Source: Bacillus sp. AFS088145
Lineage (GTDB): Bacteria > Bacillota > Bacilli > Bacillales > Bacillaceae_G
Reading direction: 5' to 3'
DNA length: 64,000 nucleotides
NCBI RefSeq assembly: GCF_002564465.1
Contig: NZ_NUUX01000015.1
Span: 140,494-204,493 of the forward strand
In this document: positions 1 through 7,998 of the stretch, piece after piece
How the letters are laid out: each line of letters begins with the position of its first letter
How positions within the stretch are numbered: position 1 is the first letter of the stretch
Program-made: the position numbers and the translations under genes
Notes under the pieces: model-generated
What the model saw: the letters and a program-made list of their open reading frames with translations, nothing else
Database searches by the model: none
What the model was told of the DNA's origin: nothing

Positions 1-525
1 TTTTCCCATCATATGTGCAGTCACTTTTGCACCAATATTATTTTGAACTAATTTTAAATTAGTCGAACCAGTAGTAGGATTAATTGTTCCTTCTAAAAGC
101 ATTTTTATATAAACGGGTAATCTTATGCAACTTTTTCAAATAAAGCTAAAGCTTTTTTTGAACTTTTTAACGCATGTAGTGCGGAAGAAAGAGTTCCTGT
201 TGGATCTCCAAATGAATAGTGATCGCAGATAGATGGTGTAGTGGTGTTTACCTGATTATTAAATTGTAGCTAAAATAAAAATTTTTTCCAAGAAAAAACA
301 AAAGTGCAGAGGCTGCAAAGAACAAACTAAAAATAACACAAAGAGAAACGGCTGTACCTAACCATTTTCTTAAGAGCAATCATTAAATGTCTTATTAGAA
401 AATCGAAATCCAAGCGCGATTAACAACCATATAATTAGTAATCCGATCAGTATTCCAAGAAATACAGGAATCCAAGGTATCATGTTTTCCATAAGAAAAA
501 CGAGGCCTAAAGGTATATCCATCAT
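1..525 (-). pseudogene. Decayed minus-strand coding remnants at left edge
   Basis: No intact gene is visible. On the minus strand three short open stretches lie in changing frames. A 51-residue ORF at 370-525 has one strongly hydrophobic segment (IPWIPVFLGILIGLLIIWLL) but no ribosome-binding site. A second hydrophobic stretch ends with a stop at 248-250. A third piece ends at 123-125 (ALFEKVA then stop), and an open piece runs off position 1. The frame changes suggest one or two broken genes. I do not recognise the family. Confidence 0.25.
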
Positions 526-549
526 TTGCAGATGGATAGGCCATTAATC

Positions 550-630
550 TTATCTCAAGCCATAAGCCTTAATGACTTCTTGAGAAATTTTGTTGCCTAG
601 ATCTTCCCAAGCAGCTGCTCGTAACGATAC
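550..630 (-). pseudogene. 3'-terminal remnant of an S8 protease gene
   Basis: The minus strand encodes VSLRAAAWEDLGNKISQ, then EVIKAYGLR and a stop. The same ending is seen in the decayed tail of the S8 protease at 22290-22901 and in a third remnant at 7639-7900. A partial inverted repeat just downstream (about 510-541) resembles the terminator that follows the other two copies. This one keeps the Gln codon (KISQEV) that is a stop in the other two, so it may be closest to the original ending. Nothing of the rest of the protease is recognisable beyond about position 635. Confidence 0.6.
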
Positions 631-724
631 TTATTATTCCTCTGATCATACCATCATCTGCAAAAATTAGAATATCATTTATTAAACTCTTTCACCATTA
701 CATTTAATTACTCTTCCAATTGGG

Positions 725-1825
725 TTAAGCCAATTTTCTTCGGATCCTGCCAACCACCAACAACAGCAAGGGAATCCCAAGCTCATACACGGGAAATGCA
801 ATTGGAATCACGAATAACATGTAATAATAATGGGTAAATATATGGATATTTTTAATCGACACAGCCATGATTAACGAAATAGGAGCAAGAAACCAAGCTA
901 CTTTTCGCCAATCCTTTAAGTGAAACATTTGTGCTGTTCCATAACAAGCGAGAAACATATATAACGAAAGTTTAACAAAAATACTGAAGAACCAAATCAT
1001 AACGATCAGAATATCCACATTTTGAATGAATCCCATGACAGATATGTACCGGCTCAAATCGTAAACTGGATACAAAAACCTAGAAGGCAAATTCGGACCG
1101 AATGTTAAAATCACCGCTAATGTCCCGATTGTTACCATGAATACGGCCAATCCTACTCCTCCCATCGCCCGTGATGACGCTTTGTCTGGTTTGTCCATAA
1201 AGAAGACGAACATTGTCATCATAACAGACTCTCCAAAAAAAGCAGCTACAGGCTGATAGGAACCTTTAAGAATTGGAAGCCATCCAGAATCTTGATAAAT
1301 GGGGAGCATATAATGCCAATTCATGTTGCTAATATTCAAAATGATTACAGACAATAACATTAAAAGCACCATCGGTCCAAAGATTTCACTTAAGCGTCCT
1401 ATGCCTTCCACACCACCTTGGTAAATGATAAAAATAAGCAGTAACATAGCAGGAAAGACAATGACCCACAGAGGTGTATTATGAAACAACGATGTAATAA
1501 CGAAATCACCAAATTCACGGACGGTTATCCCATTAATCCAGTACCATACAAGTAAGTAGGGAATCACCATAAGCTTTCCTAGCCATTTACCGAGCAGTGT
1601 TTGACTAAATTCAATCATGGTTTGATTCGGATAAAGCGAAGCGAGTTTGGTTGCCAGTAAAGTAAGAGCAATCCCAGCAAGCCCTGCAATCACCATCGAG
1701 ATCCACGCATCTTGTTTGACAGTACGAATCGTAGATGGGATGATCAGAAGAATTGTTTGCCCCACTTCTAATGTGAACATCATCCAAAAGATTTGCGTGC
1801 CAGAGATTTTCATTGAATTCCTCAC
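725..1825 (-). CDS. Spore germination permease, GerAB/GerKB family
   Basis: 366 residues, the usual size for the B subunit of Ger receptors (APC-superfamily endospore germination permease). It reads as about ten hydrophobic segments with short loops; the N-terminus is MRNSMKISGTQIFWMMFTLE. In this family the B subunit forms the germinant-binding integral component in the spore inner membrane, together with subunits A and C. It is the last gene of a three-gene minus-strand operon, 14 bp after the C-subunit gene, so co-expression is likely; such operons are normally transcribed in the forespore, but I could not pick a sigma-G promoter with confidence. The germinant cannot be read from the sequence. 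Confidence 0.93.
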   Translation of the reverse strand: MRNSMKISGTQIFWMMFTLEVGQTILLIIPSTIRTVKQDAWISMVIAGLAGIALTLLATKLASLYPNQTMIEFSQTLLGKWLGKLMVIPYLLVWYWINGITVREFGDFVITSLFHNTPLWVIVFPAMLLLIFIIYQGGVEGIGRLSEIFGPMVLLMLLSVIILNISNMNWHYMLPIYQDSGWLPILKGSYQPVAAFFGESVMMTMFVFFMDKPDKASSRAMGGVGLAVFMVTIGTLAVILTFGPNLPSRFLYPVYDLSRYISVMGFIQNVDILIVMIWFFSIFVKLSLYMFLACYGTAQMFHLKDWRKVAWFLAPISLIMAVSIKNIHIFTHYYYMLFVIPIAFPVYELGIPLLLLVVGRIRRKLA

Positions 1826-1839
1826 AATCCATTTACCTC

Positions 1840-3027
1840 CTATTTTTTTATTTCATTTTGCTTTACCTGCAAAGATGGCCCAGTGAGTCCTATTCGCTTA
1901 ATGGTCAGATGTGCATGGACATTGACCTGTACTTTTGGAAACTGTTTGTCCCAATTCTTCTTTAGTACTTTCCATTTGGATGGATTATTTTGGTGAATAG
2001 CTTCTCCCAAGCCAAAAATATCGGTTCCGTATTGCTTTTGAACCTTTTTTATAGTCTTTTGAGCTTGTTTTTCGGCCTTTTTTTCCAATACATGTTCTAA
2101 AAGAGTAATATTTTTAGGTTGCGTAAGATCTAAATTCGTATTGTTCTCCTGAATGGTTCCTTCACCAGAAAGAACAATGTCACACTTGATGGTGTTCCCG
2201 CGAATAATGGGTTTTATTTTACTGGCGATTTTTGTCATATATAAACTGGCATTTCCATTTCCTTGGACAGTTTCTGTAATAGTCTGTTTACTTAAACGAT
2301 TAGCCACCCAAAGCGAAGTTGATTCTTCCTGATTATTTAAAAATCCTACCAATTTAAGGTCTTTATTAAAAACCGCTCCACCTACATATTGAAATTCTTT
2401 GGCACCCGGTTGATCTTGGTTATTAGAACTAGGAATCAATTTAATAACGGGTAAGATAGGGTTAATTCCATCACTTGCGCCGGCAATCAGAAAATTTACT
2501 AAAGAACTATCTCCTAACCCACCCGATTGCGTATGTTCTTTTTGTGCCCCAAGTGCGGGGATATTTTCTAAAGGGGAAGATGCTGCCAGAAATTCTTTTG
2601 CAGAACTTCCCTTTACTACGAGCGCATCTGCTCGTAATCTAATATCAGGATCGCGGCTATTGTTATCTAAAACATTAGCAAGACCATGCCTAGCTAATGG
2701 TTCTCCAATCAATATCACACGATGGTGCCCTCGAAAGACTTCTCTTGACAATTTTGTTTGCATCTTTTGTACTGCTTCAAGTGTGTCCCTTCCAGTACCC
2801 GACTCTATAAAAAACGGTTTTCCCGAATCACTTCTTCCACTCTGGCCCATCCCCATCATTGAAGGGATGATAAATTGAGCGCTGACTTCAAGCTTGTTTT
2901 TTTTCGCTTGATCAAGCCCCAATCCTAACTCTATTGCCAGGTCGTTTAACTCCGTGCGATCCCAACAGCCCGTCAAGAAAAATAAAGAAACGATCAGCAT
3001 CATACAAAGCAGCTTGTGCTTGCTCAT
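1840..3027 (-). CDS. Ger(x)C family spore germination lipoprotein (GerAC-like)
   Basis: 395 residues, typical for the C subunit. The N-terminus is a lipoprotein signal ending in the lipobox LTGC (Cys21), followed by WDRTELNDLA, a hallmark of this family. The mature protein should be lipid-anchored on the outer face of the spore inner membrane as part of the receptor. Its start overlaps the end of the A-subunit gene by 4 bp, indicating translational coupling, and the B-subunit gene follows after 14 bp. The order A-C-B is one of the known gerA-type arrangements. Confidence 0.95.
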   Translation of the reverse strand: MSKHKLLCMMLIVSLFFLTGCWDRTELNDLAIELGLGLDQAKKNKLEVSAQFIIPSMMGMGQSGRSDSGKPFFIESGTGRDTLEAVQKMQTKLSREVFRGHHRVILIGEPLARHGLANVLDNNSRDPDIRLRADALVVKGSSAKEFLAASSPLENIPALGAQKEHTQSGGLGDSSLVNFLIAGASDGINPILPVIKLIPSSNNQDQPGAKEFQYVGGAVFNKDLKLVGFLNNQEESTSLWVANRLSKQTITETVQGNGNASLYMTKIASKIKPIIRGNTIKCDIVLSGEGTIQENNTNLDLTQPKNITLLEHVLEKKAEKQAQKTIKKVQKQYGTDIFGLGEAIHQNNPSKWKVLKKNWDKQFPKVQVNVHAHLTIKRIGLTGPSLQVKQNEIKK

Positions 3028-4619
3028 TCTGTCTCTTTCCCCCGTTTCGGACCTGGTTGTTGTCCTTCTGGAATACGCGTTTTATCCTCACCTGAAACCA
3101 TTAATGGGCGACGGGTCATGTTCCACCGAGGTGTTCGGAGCAAAACGTCTTTCAAATCGCGAGTAATTTGAGGAGCAACCGGGCTTAGATAAGGAATACC
3201 AAAAGAACGAATGTTAGTTAGATGGATTACAATCGCAATGGTGCTTATAGCAATGCCATATAGCCCTAGCATACCTGCCAATAGCAGCATCGGAAAGCGT
3301 AACATACGATAGGCTGTACCCAAGTTGTAGCGTGGAAAAGCAAACGACGCAATACCAGTTGTAGCCACAACAATGACCAAAGGTGCCGAAATAATCCCTG
3401 CTTGCACGGCAGCTTGTCCGATGACAAGTGCTCCCACGATACTAACAGCTGATCCAATCGGCTTTGGCAATCGAACACCCGCTTCCCTCAAACCCTCAAA
3501 CAAAAATTCCATCATCAGTGCTTCTATGACAGCCGGGAAAGGTATGCTTTCTCGCGCTGATGCAATACTAATAAGTAAATTTGTCGGAATCAATTTCGGA
3601 TGAAAGGTTGTAATCGCAACGTAGAGGGAAGGAAGAAATAAAGAAACATTGATTAAAACAAAACGTATCCATCGAACAAAGGTTGTGTAAATAGATCGTT
3701 CATAATAATCTTCCGCTGCTTGTAGACCTGTCCAGAATGTCATAGGAACGATTAGAACGAATGGTGTGTTATCTACTAAAATAGCGATTTTTCCTTCCAA
3801 TAGGCTTGCACACACTGCATCCGGCCGCTCGGTATTCTGAATTTGAGGAAAGGGAGAAAAAGGTTGATCCTCGATAAACTCTTCAATGAAAGCGGACTCT
3901 AATACTCCATCAATTTTAATTCGCTCGACCCTTTGTCGTACTTCCTCCAATACCGAATCTGGAGCAATTCCCTCAATGTAAGCAATCACCACATCTGTCT
4001 GAGATAACTCCCCAATCGTATAGGGTTCCATTTTTAGTCTTGGGCTCCGAATTCTTCGGCGAATAAGACTCGTATTGACTCTTAACGTTTCTGTAAAACC
4101 ATCACGAGGGCCACGAACAGAGATTTCGGCAGATGGTTCTTCAATACTACGCTTTTCAAACCCTTTTAAATCAGCTACTAGTGCTTGATTCTCCCCATAT
4201 GTTAGAACGATGATATTAGCTTTCATTACTTCATCTATAACCTCACGAACCTTTGAAACCGTCTTTATTTGGGAAACAGCGATAAGCCGATCATGGATGA
4301 TATCCCCTATTGAGTCCACACTTTTTAGTCCATTAGGCATACCCTCGTACATCATTGGTTTCATAACAACCTGATCCAATGTTTTTGTATCTACTAATCC
4401 ATCTATATAAATTAGAAGCATTTTGGTTTGCCCATCTACGAGAATTGGACGAAAAACAATATCTGAGCACTTCTCAAATACTTGTTTCAAAACCTCTTCA
4501 TTTAAATATATATTCTTTTCGAGTTCACAATCTTGACCATTTTGGAGCAGTATGCTGGCAGACTCAAGTTCTTGAATATCCTTTTTTAAACGCTTCAAAT
4601 TACGAGTTTTTTTCATCAT
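3024..4619 (-). CDS. Spore germination protein, GerAA/GerKA family
   Basis: 531 residues. A large hydrophilic N-terminal domain (about 1-290) is followed by a membrane domain of several helices (about 295-490), including a conserved-looking SARESIPFPAVIEALMMEF segment, then a basic, proline-rich tail. It is the A subunit of a germinant receptor. It leads the operon: the C-subunit gene overlaps its last 4 bp. An alternative start one codon downstream (MKKTRNLK) is possible because the ORF begins Met-Met; the upstream ribosome-binding site (GAGG) allows either. Confidence 0.94.
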   Translation of the reverse strand: MMKKTRNLKRLKKDIQELESASILLQNGQDCELEKNIYLNEEVLKQVFEKCSDIVFRPILVDGQTKMLLIYIDGLVDTKTLDQVVMKPMMYEGMPNGLKSVDSIGDIIHDRLIAVSQIKTVSKVREVIDEVMKANIIVLTYGENQALVADLKGFEKRSIEEPSAEISVRGPRDGFTETLRVNTSLIRRRIRSPRLKMEPYTIGELSQTDVVIAYIEGIAPDSVLEEVRQRVERIKIDGVLESAFIEEFIEDQPFSPFPQIQNTERPDAVCASLLEGKIAILVDNTPFVLIVPMTFWTGLQAAEDYYERSIYTTFVRWIRFVLINVSLFLPSLYVAITTFHPKLIPTNLLISIASARESIPFPAVIEALMMEFLFEGLREAGVRLPKPIGSAVSIVGALVIGQAAVQAGIISAPLVIVVATTGIASFAFPRYNLGTAYRMLRFPMLLLAGMLGLYGIAISTIAIVIHLTNIRSFGIPYLSPVAPQITRDLKDVLLRTPRWNMTRRPLMVSGEDKTRIPEGQQPGPKRGKETE

Positions 4620-4702
4620 ACTACCTCATTTATCATATGTATTAGTTTTTTTATAAAGGCTGTTTTCGTATATTGCTATTTTAAAATACATTAGATGATT
4701 AC

Positions 4703-4800
4703 AACTCCAGGATGCTCCTTTGCCAAGGGCGTGAGCTTTGCCTCCTCGGCAAGTCTGCGGGGTTCAGTTTTCTCGCTATTCCCACAAGAGTCACGCACAT
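4703..4800. repeat. GC-rich dispersed intergenic element, copy 1
   Basis: About 100 bp that stand out from the AT-rich surroundings. It shares GGATGCTC, CCTCCTCGGC, CTGCGGGG and a spaced CCCA..GAGTC segment, in the same order, with the element at 43489-43613. The latter has recognisable terminal inverted ends and this one looks worn. It does not code. The rest of the 620-bp gap between 4620 and 5242 shows only an orphan terminator at 5033-5056. Confidence 0.65.
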
Positions 4801-5032
4801 TTTTAATGTTAATAATTTTTTACAGCAATTTTCCACATACTTTTCTACCAAACAGTTTTAGGTAAAATCATTTGAAAAAATTCAAGAAAAAATACATCCT
4901 CGACATCCTTCTTATAGTCCCCACCCACACAGGAAAATTATTCAAGTATTTCTTTAAATTAGTTAACCTACAAAATGGGACCCTAACCTATTTAAGTTCC
5001 TTTGGAATAATGTTTAAAATTTCCTAAACAAC

Positions 5033-5056
5033 AAAAAACCACCTATCCATAGGTGG
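5033..5056 (-). terminator. Orphan rho-independent terminator, minus strand
   Basis: A perfect stem CCACCTAT/ATAGGTGG (5039-5056) is followed on the minus strand by six T (5033-5038). No minus-strand gene lies between it and the regulator at 5243, so the gene it served seems to be lost, or it insulates the ger operon from antisense reading. Confidence 0.6.
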
Positions 5057-5242
5057 CTCATATATACACTTTCGATGAGTATTCTTCCCTTTTCACACAG
5101 TATTTTCCACCTACTTTTACTATTGAAGTTTTTTAAAAAATAAAAAATCAAAATTTTCATTAAAAATATATCAAGTTTTGGTTTTCTTTAGTAAAATAAG
5201 AGCAAAAATTTCATATCAGCGAGATAAAGTGAGGGGTTCACC

Positions 5243-6484
5243 ATGCTAGAGGGACAAATAATCAAATTCTATCGTGAACGTCAGAACATGATGCAGAAGG
5301 ATTTAGGAATTGGCATCTGTTCGAGTACACATATAAGCAAAATTGAACGTGGATTAACAGAAGTTTCTAAAGAAACAATAAACTTTCTGTCAGAGCGGCT
5401 TGGCATTGATATGGAAATAGAAATCAAAACATATAATGGCATAGATTCCATTTTAAAAAAATGGCATGAATCGATCATTTTAAAACTGAAAACAAAGGCT
5501 AAGAATTTAAAGGAGCAATTAGAAGCTATTGCTCTGCTGCATATGCAGGATATTTATCGTTCCTATATGCTCATACTCACAAGATATTATTTATTGTTAG
5601 GACAGGGGCATCAAGCTACATCTCTAATTGCTGAAATGGACAAATGGTCTGATCTTCCACCATATGAAAAAAACATGCTTCTTCACATTAAAGGGATCAA
5701 TGCATTGATAAATAAGGAATATTATAAGGCAATTTCATATTTTCAAGGAATTGATCTAACCTATTACAACAACCAAGAGTACTATTATCATTTGGCTTTT
5801 GCCTATCATTCTCTGAATTCACGAGTATTGGCTTATTATTTTGCCGAAAAGTCCCTGAGCTTTTTCACAGAAGTACGCAGTTTTACGCGTATGATTGAAG
5901 CAGAAATGCTTATGTTGGTCCAAGTAGAGCGGGACGAGTTTTACGATCCAAAAGATATCGAATATCAAAGATTAATCGAGATGACAGAAAACATAGGATT
6001 AGACCATCAAAGAGCAATGCTGATTCACAATCTCGCATACCAAAAAGTTCGCCAAGGAAATTATGATAAAGCTAGTGAATACTATAAACAATCCATGGAT
6101 ATAAAAGATCCTAATACAGCCCTTCATATAGCCTCTTTGGAAGGATATATAAATGCATTATCGAAACAAGGATTGAAATCAACCGAAAAATTGCTCCAAT
6201 TGGTCGAAAAGGGTATTGCTCTTTCTGAAGAAATAACAGAGCCAATCTATTTACATTTCTTCTATTTACATAAATATAATCTTCAAAAAGAAAAAGAGCT
6301 TTACTACCATTACCTTGAAAAAGAAGCATTTCCTTATTATCAGAAAATGGCACATGTTCGCTTATCTGAACATTATGCGATAAAGTTGTTTGACTATCAT
6401 ATGGAAAAAGGCAATGTCGAAGAAGCAAATCAATACGCTGTGCATCTCGTGGAAAAATACCGCAGAAACGATAAATTTGCTTGA
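5243..6484 (+). CDS. Helix-turn-helix/TPR regulator of the RRNPP (NprR/PlcR-like) type
   Basis: 413 residues. An N-terminal XRE-type HTH (about 5-60, with SSTHISKIERG as recognition helix region) is followed by helical TPR-like repeats to the C-terminus; the clearest are around 245-290 (AMLIHNLAYQKVRQGNYDKA) and 355-400. This layout and length match RRNPP quorum-sensing regulators, which bind a secreted, re-imported peptide in the TPR groove. In known members the peptide gene is just downstream; here the gene ends close to a terminator and no convincing signal-peptide-bearing pro-peptide is visible (see findings). The start is supported by GTGAGGGG 8 bp upstream. Its neighbours are inhibitor and protease genes, and NprR/PlcR relatives often control exoproteases, so they are plausible targets. 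Confidence 0.85.
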   Translation: MLEGQIIKFYRERQNMMQKDLGIGICSSTHISKIERGLTEVSKETINFLSERLGIDMEIEIKTYNGIDSILKKWHESIILKLKTKAKNLKEQLEAIALLHMQDIYRSYMLILTRYYLLLGQGHQATSLIAEMDKWSDLPPYEKNMLLHIKGINALINKEYYKAISYFQGIDLTYYNNQEYYYHLAFAYHSLNSRVLAYYFAEKSLSFFTEVRSFTRMIEAEMLMLVQVERDEFYDPKDIEYQRLIEMTENIGLDHQRAMLIHNLAYQKVRQGNYDKASEYYKQSMDIKDPNTALHIASLEGYINALSKQGLKSTEKLLQLVEKGIALSEEITEPIYLHFFYLHKYNLQKEKELYYHYLEKEAFPYYQKMAHVRLSEHYAIKLFDYHMEKGNVEEANQYAVHLVEKYRRNDKFA

Positions 6485-6535
6485 TTTTTAAATTAATACC
6501 TTAAGGAAGTCGTGTTACTTCGTACTTTATAAAGA

Positions 6536-6566
6536 AAGGATGGGAACAGGAATCCCATCCTTTTTA
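6536..6566 (+). terminator. Rho-independent terminator of the RRNPP gene
   Basis: Stem AAGGATGGG/CCCATCCTT with a 9-nt loop followed by TTTTT, 50 bp after the stop codon of the HTH/TPR regulator. Confidence 0.85.
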
Positions 6567-6845
6567 ATGCCCAAATAAAAGTTAAGAAACAGTCTGATAT
6601 AACAACGTTTGAAGTAAAGAAGAGGGTTCTAAGAACCCAACAAGTAAGAGAAAATCACTTTTCCTTAACCCTCAATCCTGTTCTCTGTCCTACGACTTTG
6701 TTTTAACAAATAATAAAGTTTTGGCAGAAAAAAGTGAGAAGAAAATCTGGAAAATGTAGGAATCGTGCAGGACTTTATATGGAGTAAAATAGGGAGTGTA
6801 GGAATGCGGGTTGGAGTAGCTGGAGATTATTATTACTGAACAACG

Positions 6846-7014
6846 TTAAATTAAAGCATATGGAGCCGGGAATCTACAAAAGATTCTAGCTGAACCACCT
6901 GCTTTAATTTCAATCCTTTCAATTATTCGATGTAATAATTCAGGTGTTAAAGTATCAATCTTAGTAAATTAAGAAAGAACTTTTTGAAGAGTGTGGATTT
7001 GTTCACGTTTATTT
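6846..7014 (-). pseudogene. Serine recombinase C-terminal remnant
   Basis: The minus strand encodes SNKREQIHTLQKVLS, an in-frame stop, then FTKIDTLTPELLHRIIERIE and IKAGGSARIF, ending at 6846-6848. The LTPELLHRIIERIEI pattern is typical of the extreme C-terminus of large serine recombinases (resolvase/recombinase family). No catalytic domain is present nearby. It lies directly downstream of the BsuPI gene; a mirror copy lies at 13893-14012. Confidence 0.75.
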
Positions 7015-7047
7015 GAATCAAATAAATTCTCTTCCATCAACTTTCAC

Positions 7048-7452
7048 TTATCGAATGGCTGTATTTTTAGGCGGAATATTGAAAGTAAAGGAAGTAGTTG
7101 GCTTCGAATGAACAAGTTTGTCATTTATTTTCCATATTTCTAAAATGACACTAACTGTATATGTTCCTGCAGGTGTGCTCTCTCCATCTTTCGTTTTGTA
7201 ATTCCACGTACTTTTCCATTGGATTTGTTCCCCGCAGTTTAATGACTCATGTTGAAACACCTGTAAAAAAAATTTCATGTTACTAAAATGATATACCTGT
7301 TCTCCTTGTGCATTAAACACTTTATAATCAAAAAACTGGCTTGTTGGAAACTCTATAAGCATTGGCTGATCACTATTATTTTTAAACGTAAAAATAAATG
7401 TGGCTTGTTCCACATTTGCGATTACATCTCCATCCCATATCCAATCTGTCAT
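7048..7452 (-). CDS. BsuPI-type intracellular proteinase inhibitor domain protein, copy 1
   Basis: 134 residues, no signal peptide. The single domain reads as an immunoglobulin-like beta-sandwich with the family pattern LIFTFKN...MLIEFPTSQ.FDY.V.N..GEQVYHFS. and the ending PAGTYTV. BsuPI proteins inhibit intracellular serine proteases of the subtilisin type; this one is slightly longer than the founding B. subtilis inhibitor. The start is set by TAAGGAGG 9 bp upstream. It is about 85-90 percent identical by eye to the copy at 13457-13861, in inverted orientation, on the other side of the giant S8 protease. A recombinase tail follows its stop. Confidence 0.85.
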   Translation of the reverse strand: MTDWIWDGDVIANVEQATFIFTFKNNSDQPMLIEFPTSQFFDYKVFNAQGEQVYHFSNMKFFLQVFQHESLNCGEQIQWKSTWNYKTKDGESTPAGTYTVSVILEIWKINDKLVHSKPTTSFTFNIPPKNTAIR

Positions 7453-7638
7453 GCCTTTGACCTCCTTAGCTAATTAAATGATTCCCGCAAACAAAATTCT
7501 CAAAAGTGATACCCTTTCCTAATGTATAGATATATCCCTTTAATGTTGCTTATTTCTTTATAAAAAACCATAACAATCCGTCTAGTTAAAAGATAAAAAT
7601 AGCCTATCAAACATTTGCAGATGGATAGGCTATTAATC

Positions 7639-7900
7639 TTATCTCTAGTCATAAGCCTTAATGACTTCTTAAGAAATTTTGTTGCCTAGATCATCCCAAA
7701 CAGCTTGTCGTAACGATACATACTTTGGATTTTGAATCTTGGCTACCCACTTGTTATCGGAAGTACGATCGAGTTTCACAATTTCCACGATTCACCTAAA
7801 TTAAAGGAACATCTAGTGTTGCTCCTTCTCTTTTAATAACCTTCTACACTTTCAAGTTCTGCAACAAATCGTTCGAGATTTGTGGAACGTACCTCAAGTA
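7639..7900 (-). pseudogene. 3' remnant of an S8 protease gene, second copy
   Basis: Minus-strand reading gives, with stops, FVAELESVEGY, then DNKWVAKIQNPKYVSLRQAV, then WDDLGNKIS, stop, EVIKAYD. The same blocks appear in order in the decayed tail at 22290-22901 (VAKLEGVADY, DNKWIAKTNNPKNAEYVSLR, GNKIS stop EVINAYSLK). A hairpin AATAGCCTATC/GATAGGCTATT follows at 7597-7636, as after the other copies. Only the last roughly 90 codons remain. Confidence 0.65.
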
Positions 7901-7930
7901 TTCTAATTTATTTCCATTTTTTTCATTAAC

Positions 7931-7990
7931 AAAAAGGTACCAGCTACCAGAGTCAGAGTTATTCTCTTTTCTCAGGAGCTGGCACCCTTT
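7931..7990 (-). terminator. Terminator of the bacillopeptidase F-like gene
   Basis: Long stem GGTGCCAGCT/AGCTGGTACC on the minus strand closing a loop with further pairing, followed by TTTTTGTT; it starts 9 bp after the stop codon of the large protease. Confidence 0.8.
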
Positions 7991-7998
7991 TAGTGTAG

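Larger units (their letters stand above)
6568..7500 (+). repeat. Left arm of a large imperfect inverted repeat (BsuPI block)
   Basis: Matches 13405-14089 in reverse complement: both arms carry a BsuPI-type inhibitor gene with its upstream GGGAATCA and TAAGGAGG region, a serine-recombinase tail, and a segment with AAGAAACAG..GATATAACAACGTTT. The left arm has about 250 bp (6640-6885) absent from the right arm. The arms face each other across the giant protease gene. Part of the extra 250 bp shows no recognisable gene. Confidence 0.75.

Noticed and set aside
6414-6491. Overlapping 25-codon ORF as the signal peptide of the RRNPP regulator
   Set aside because: It lacks a secretion signal and a clear ribosome-binding site; kept only as a weak candidate in findings.
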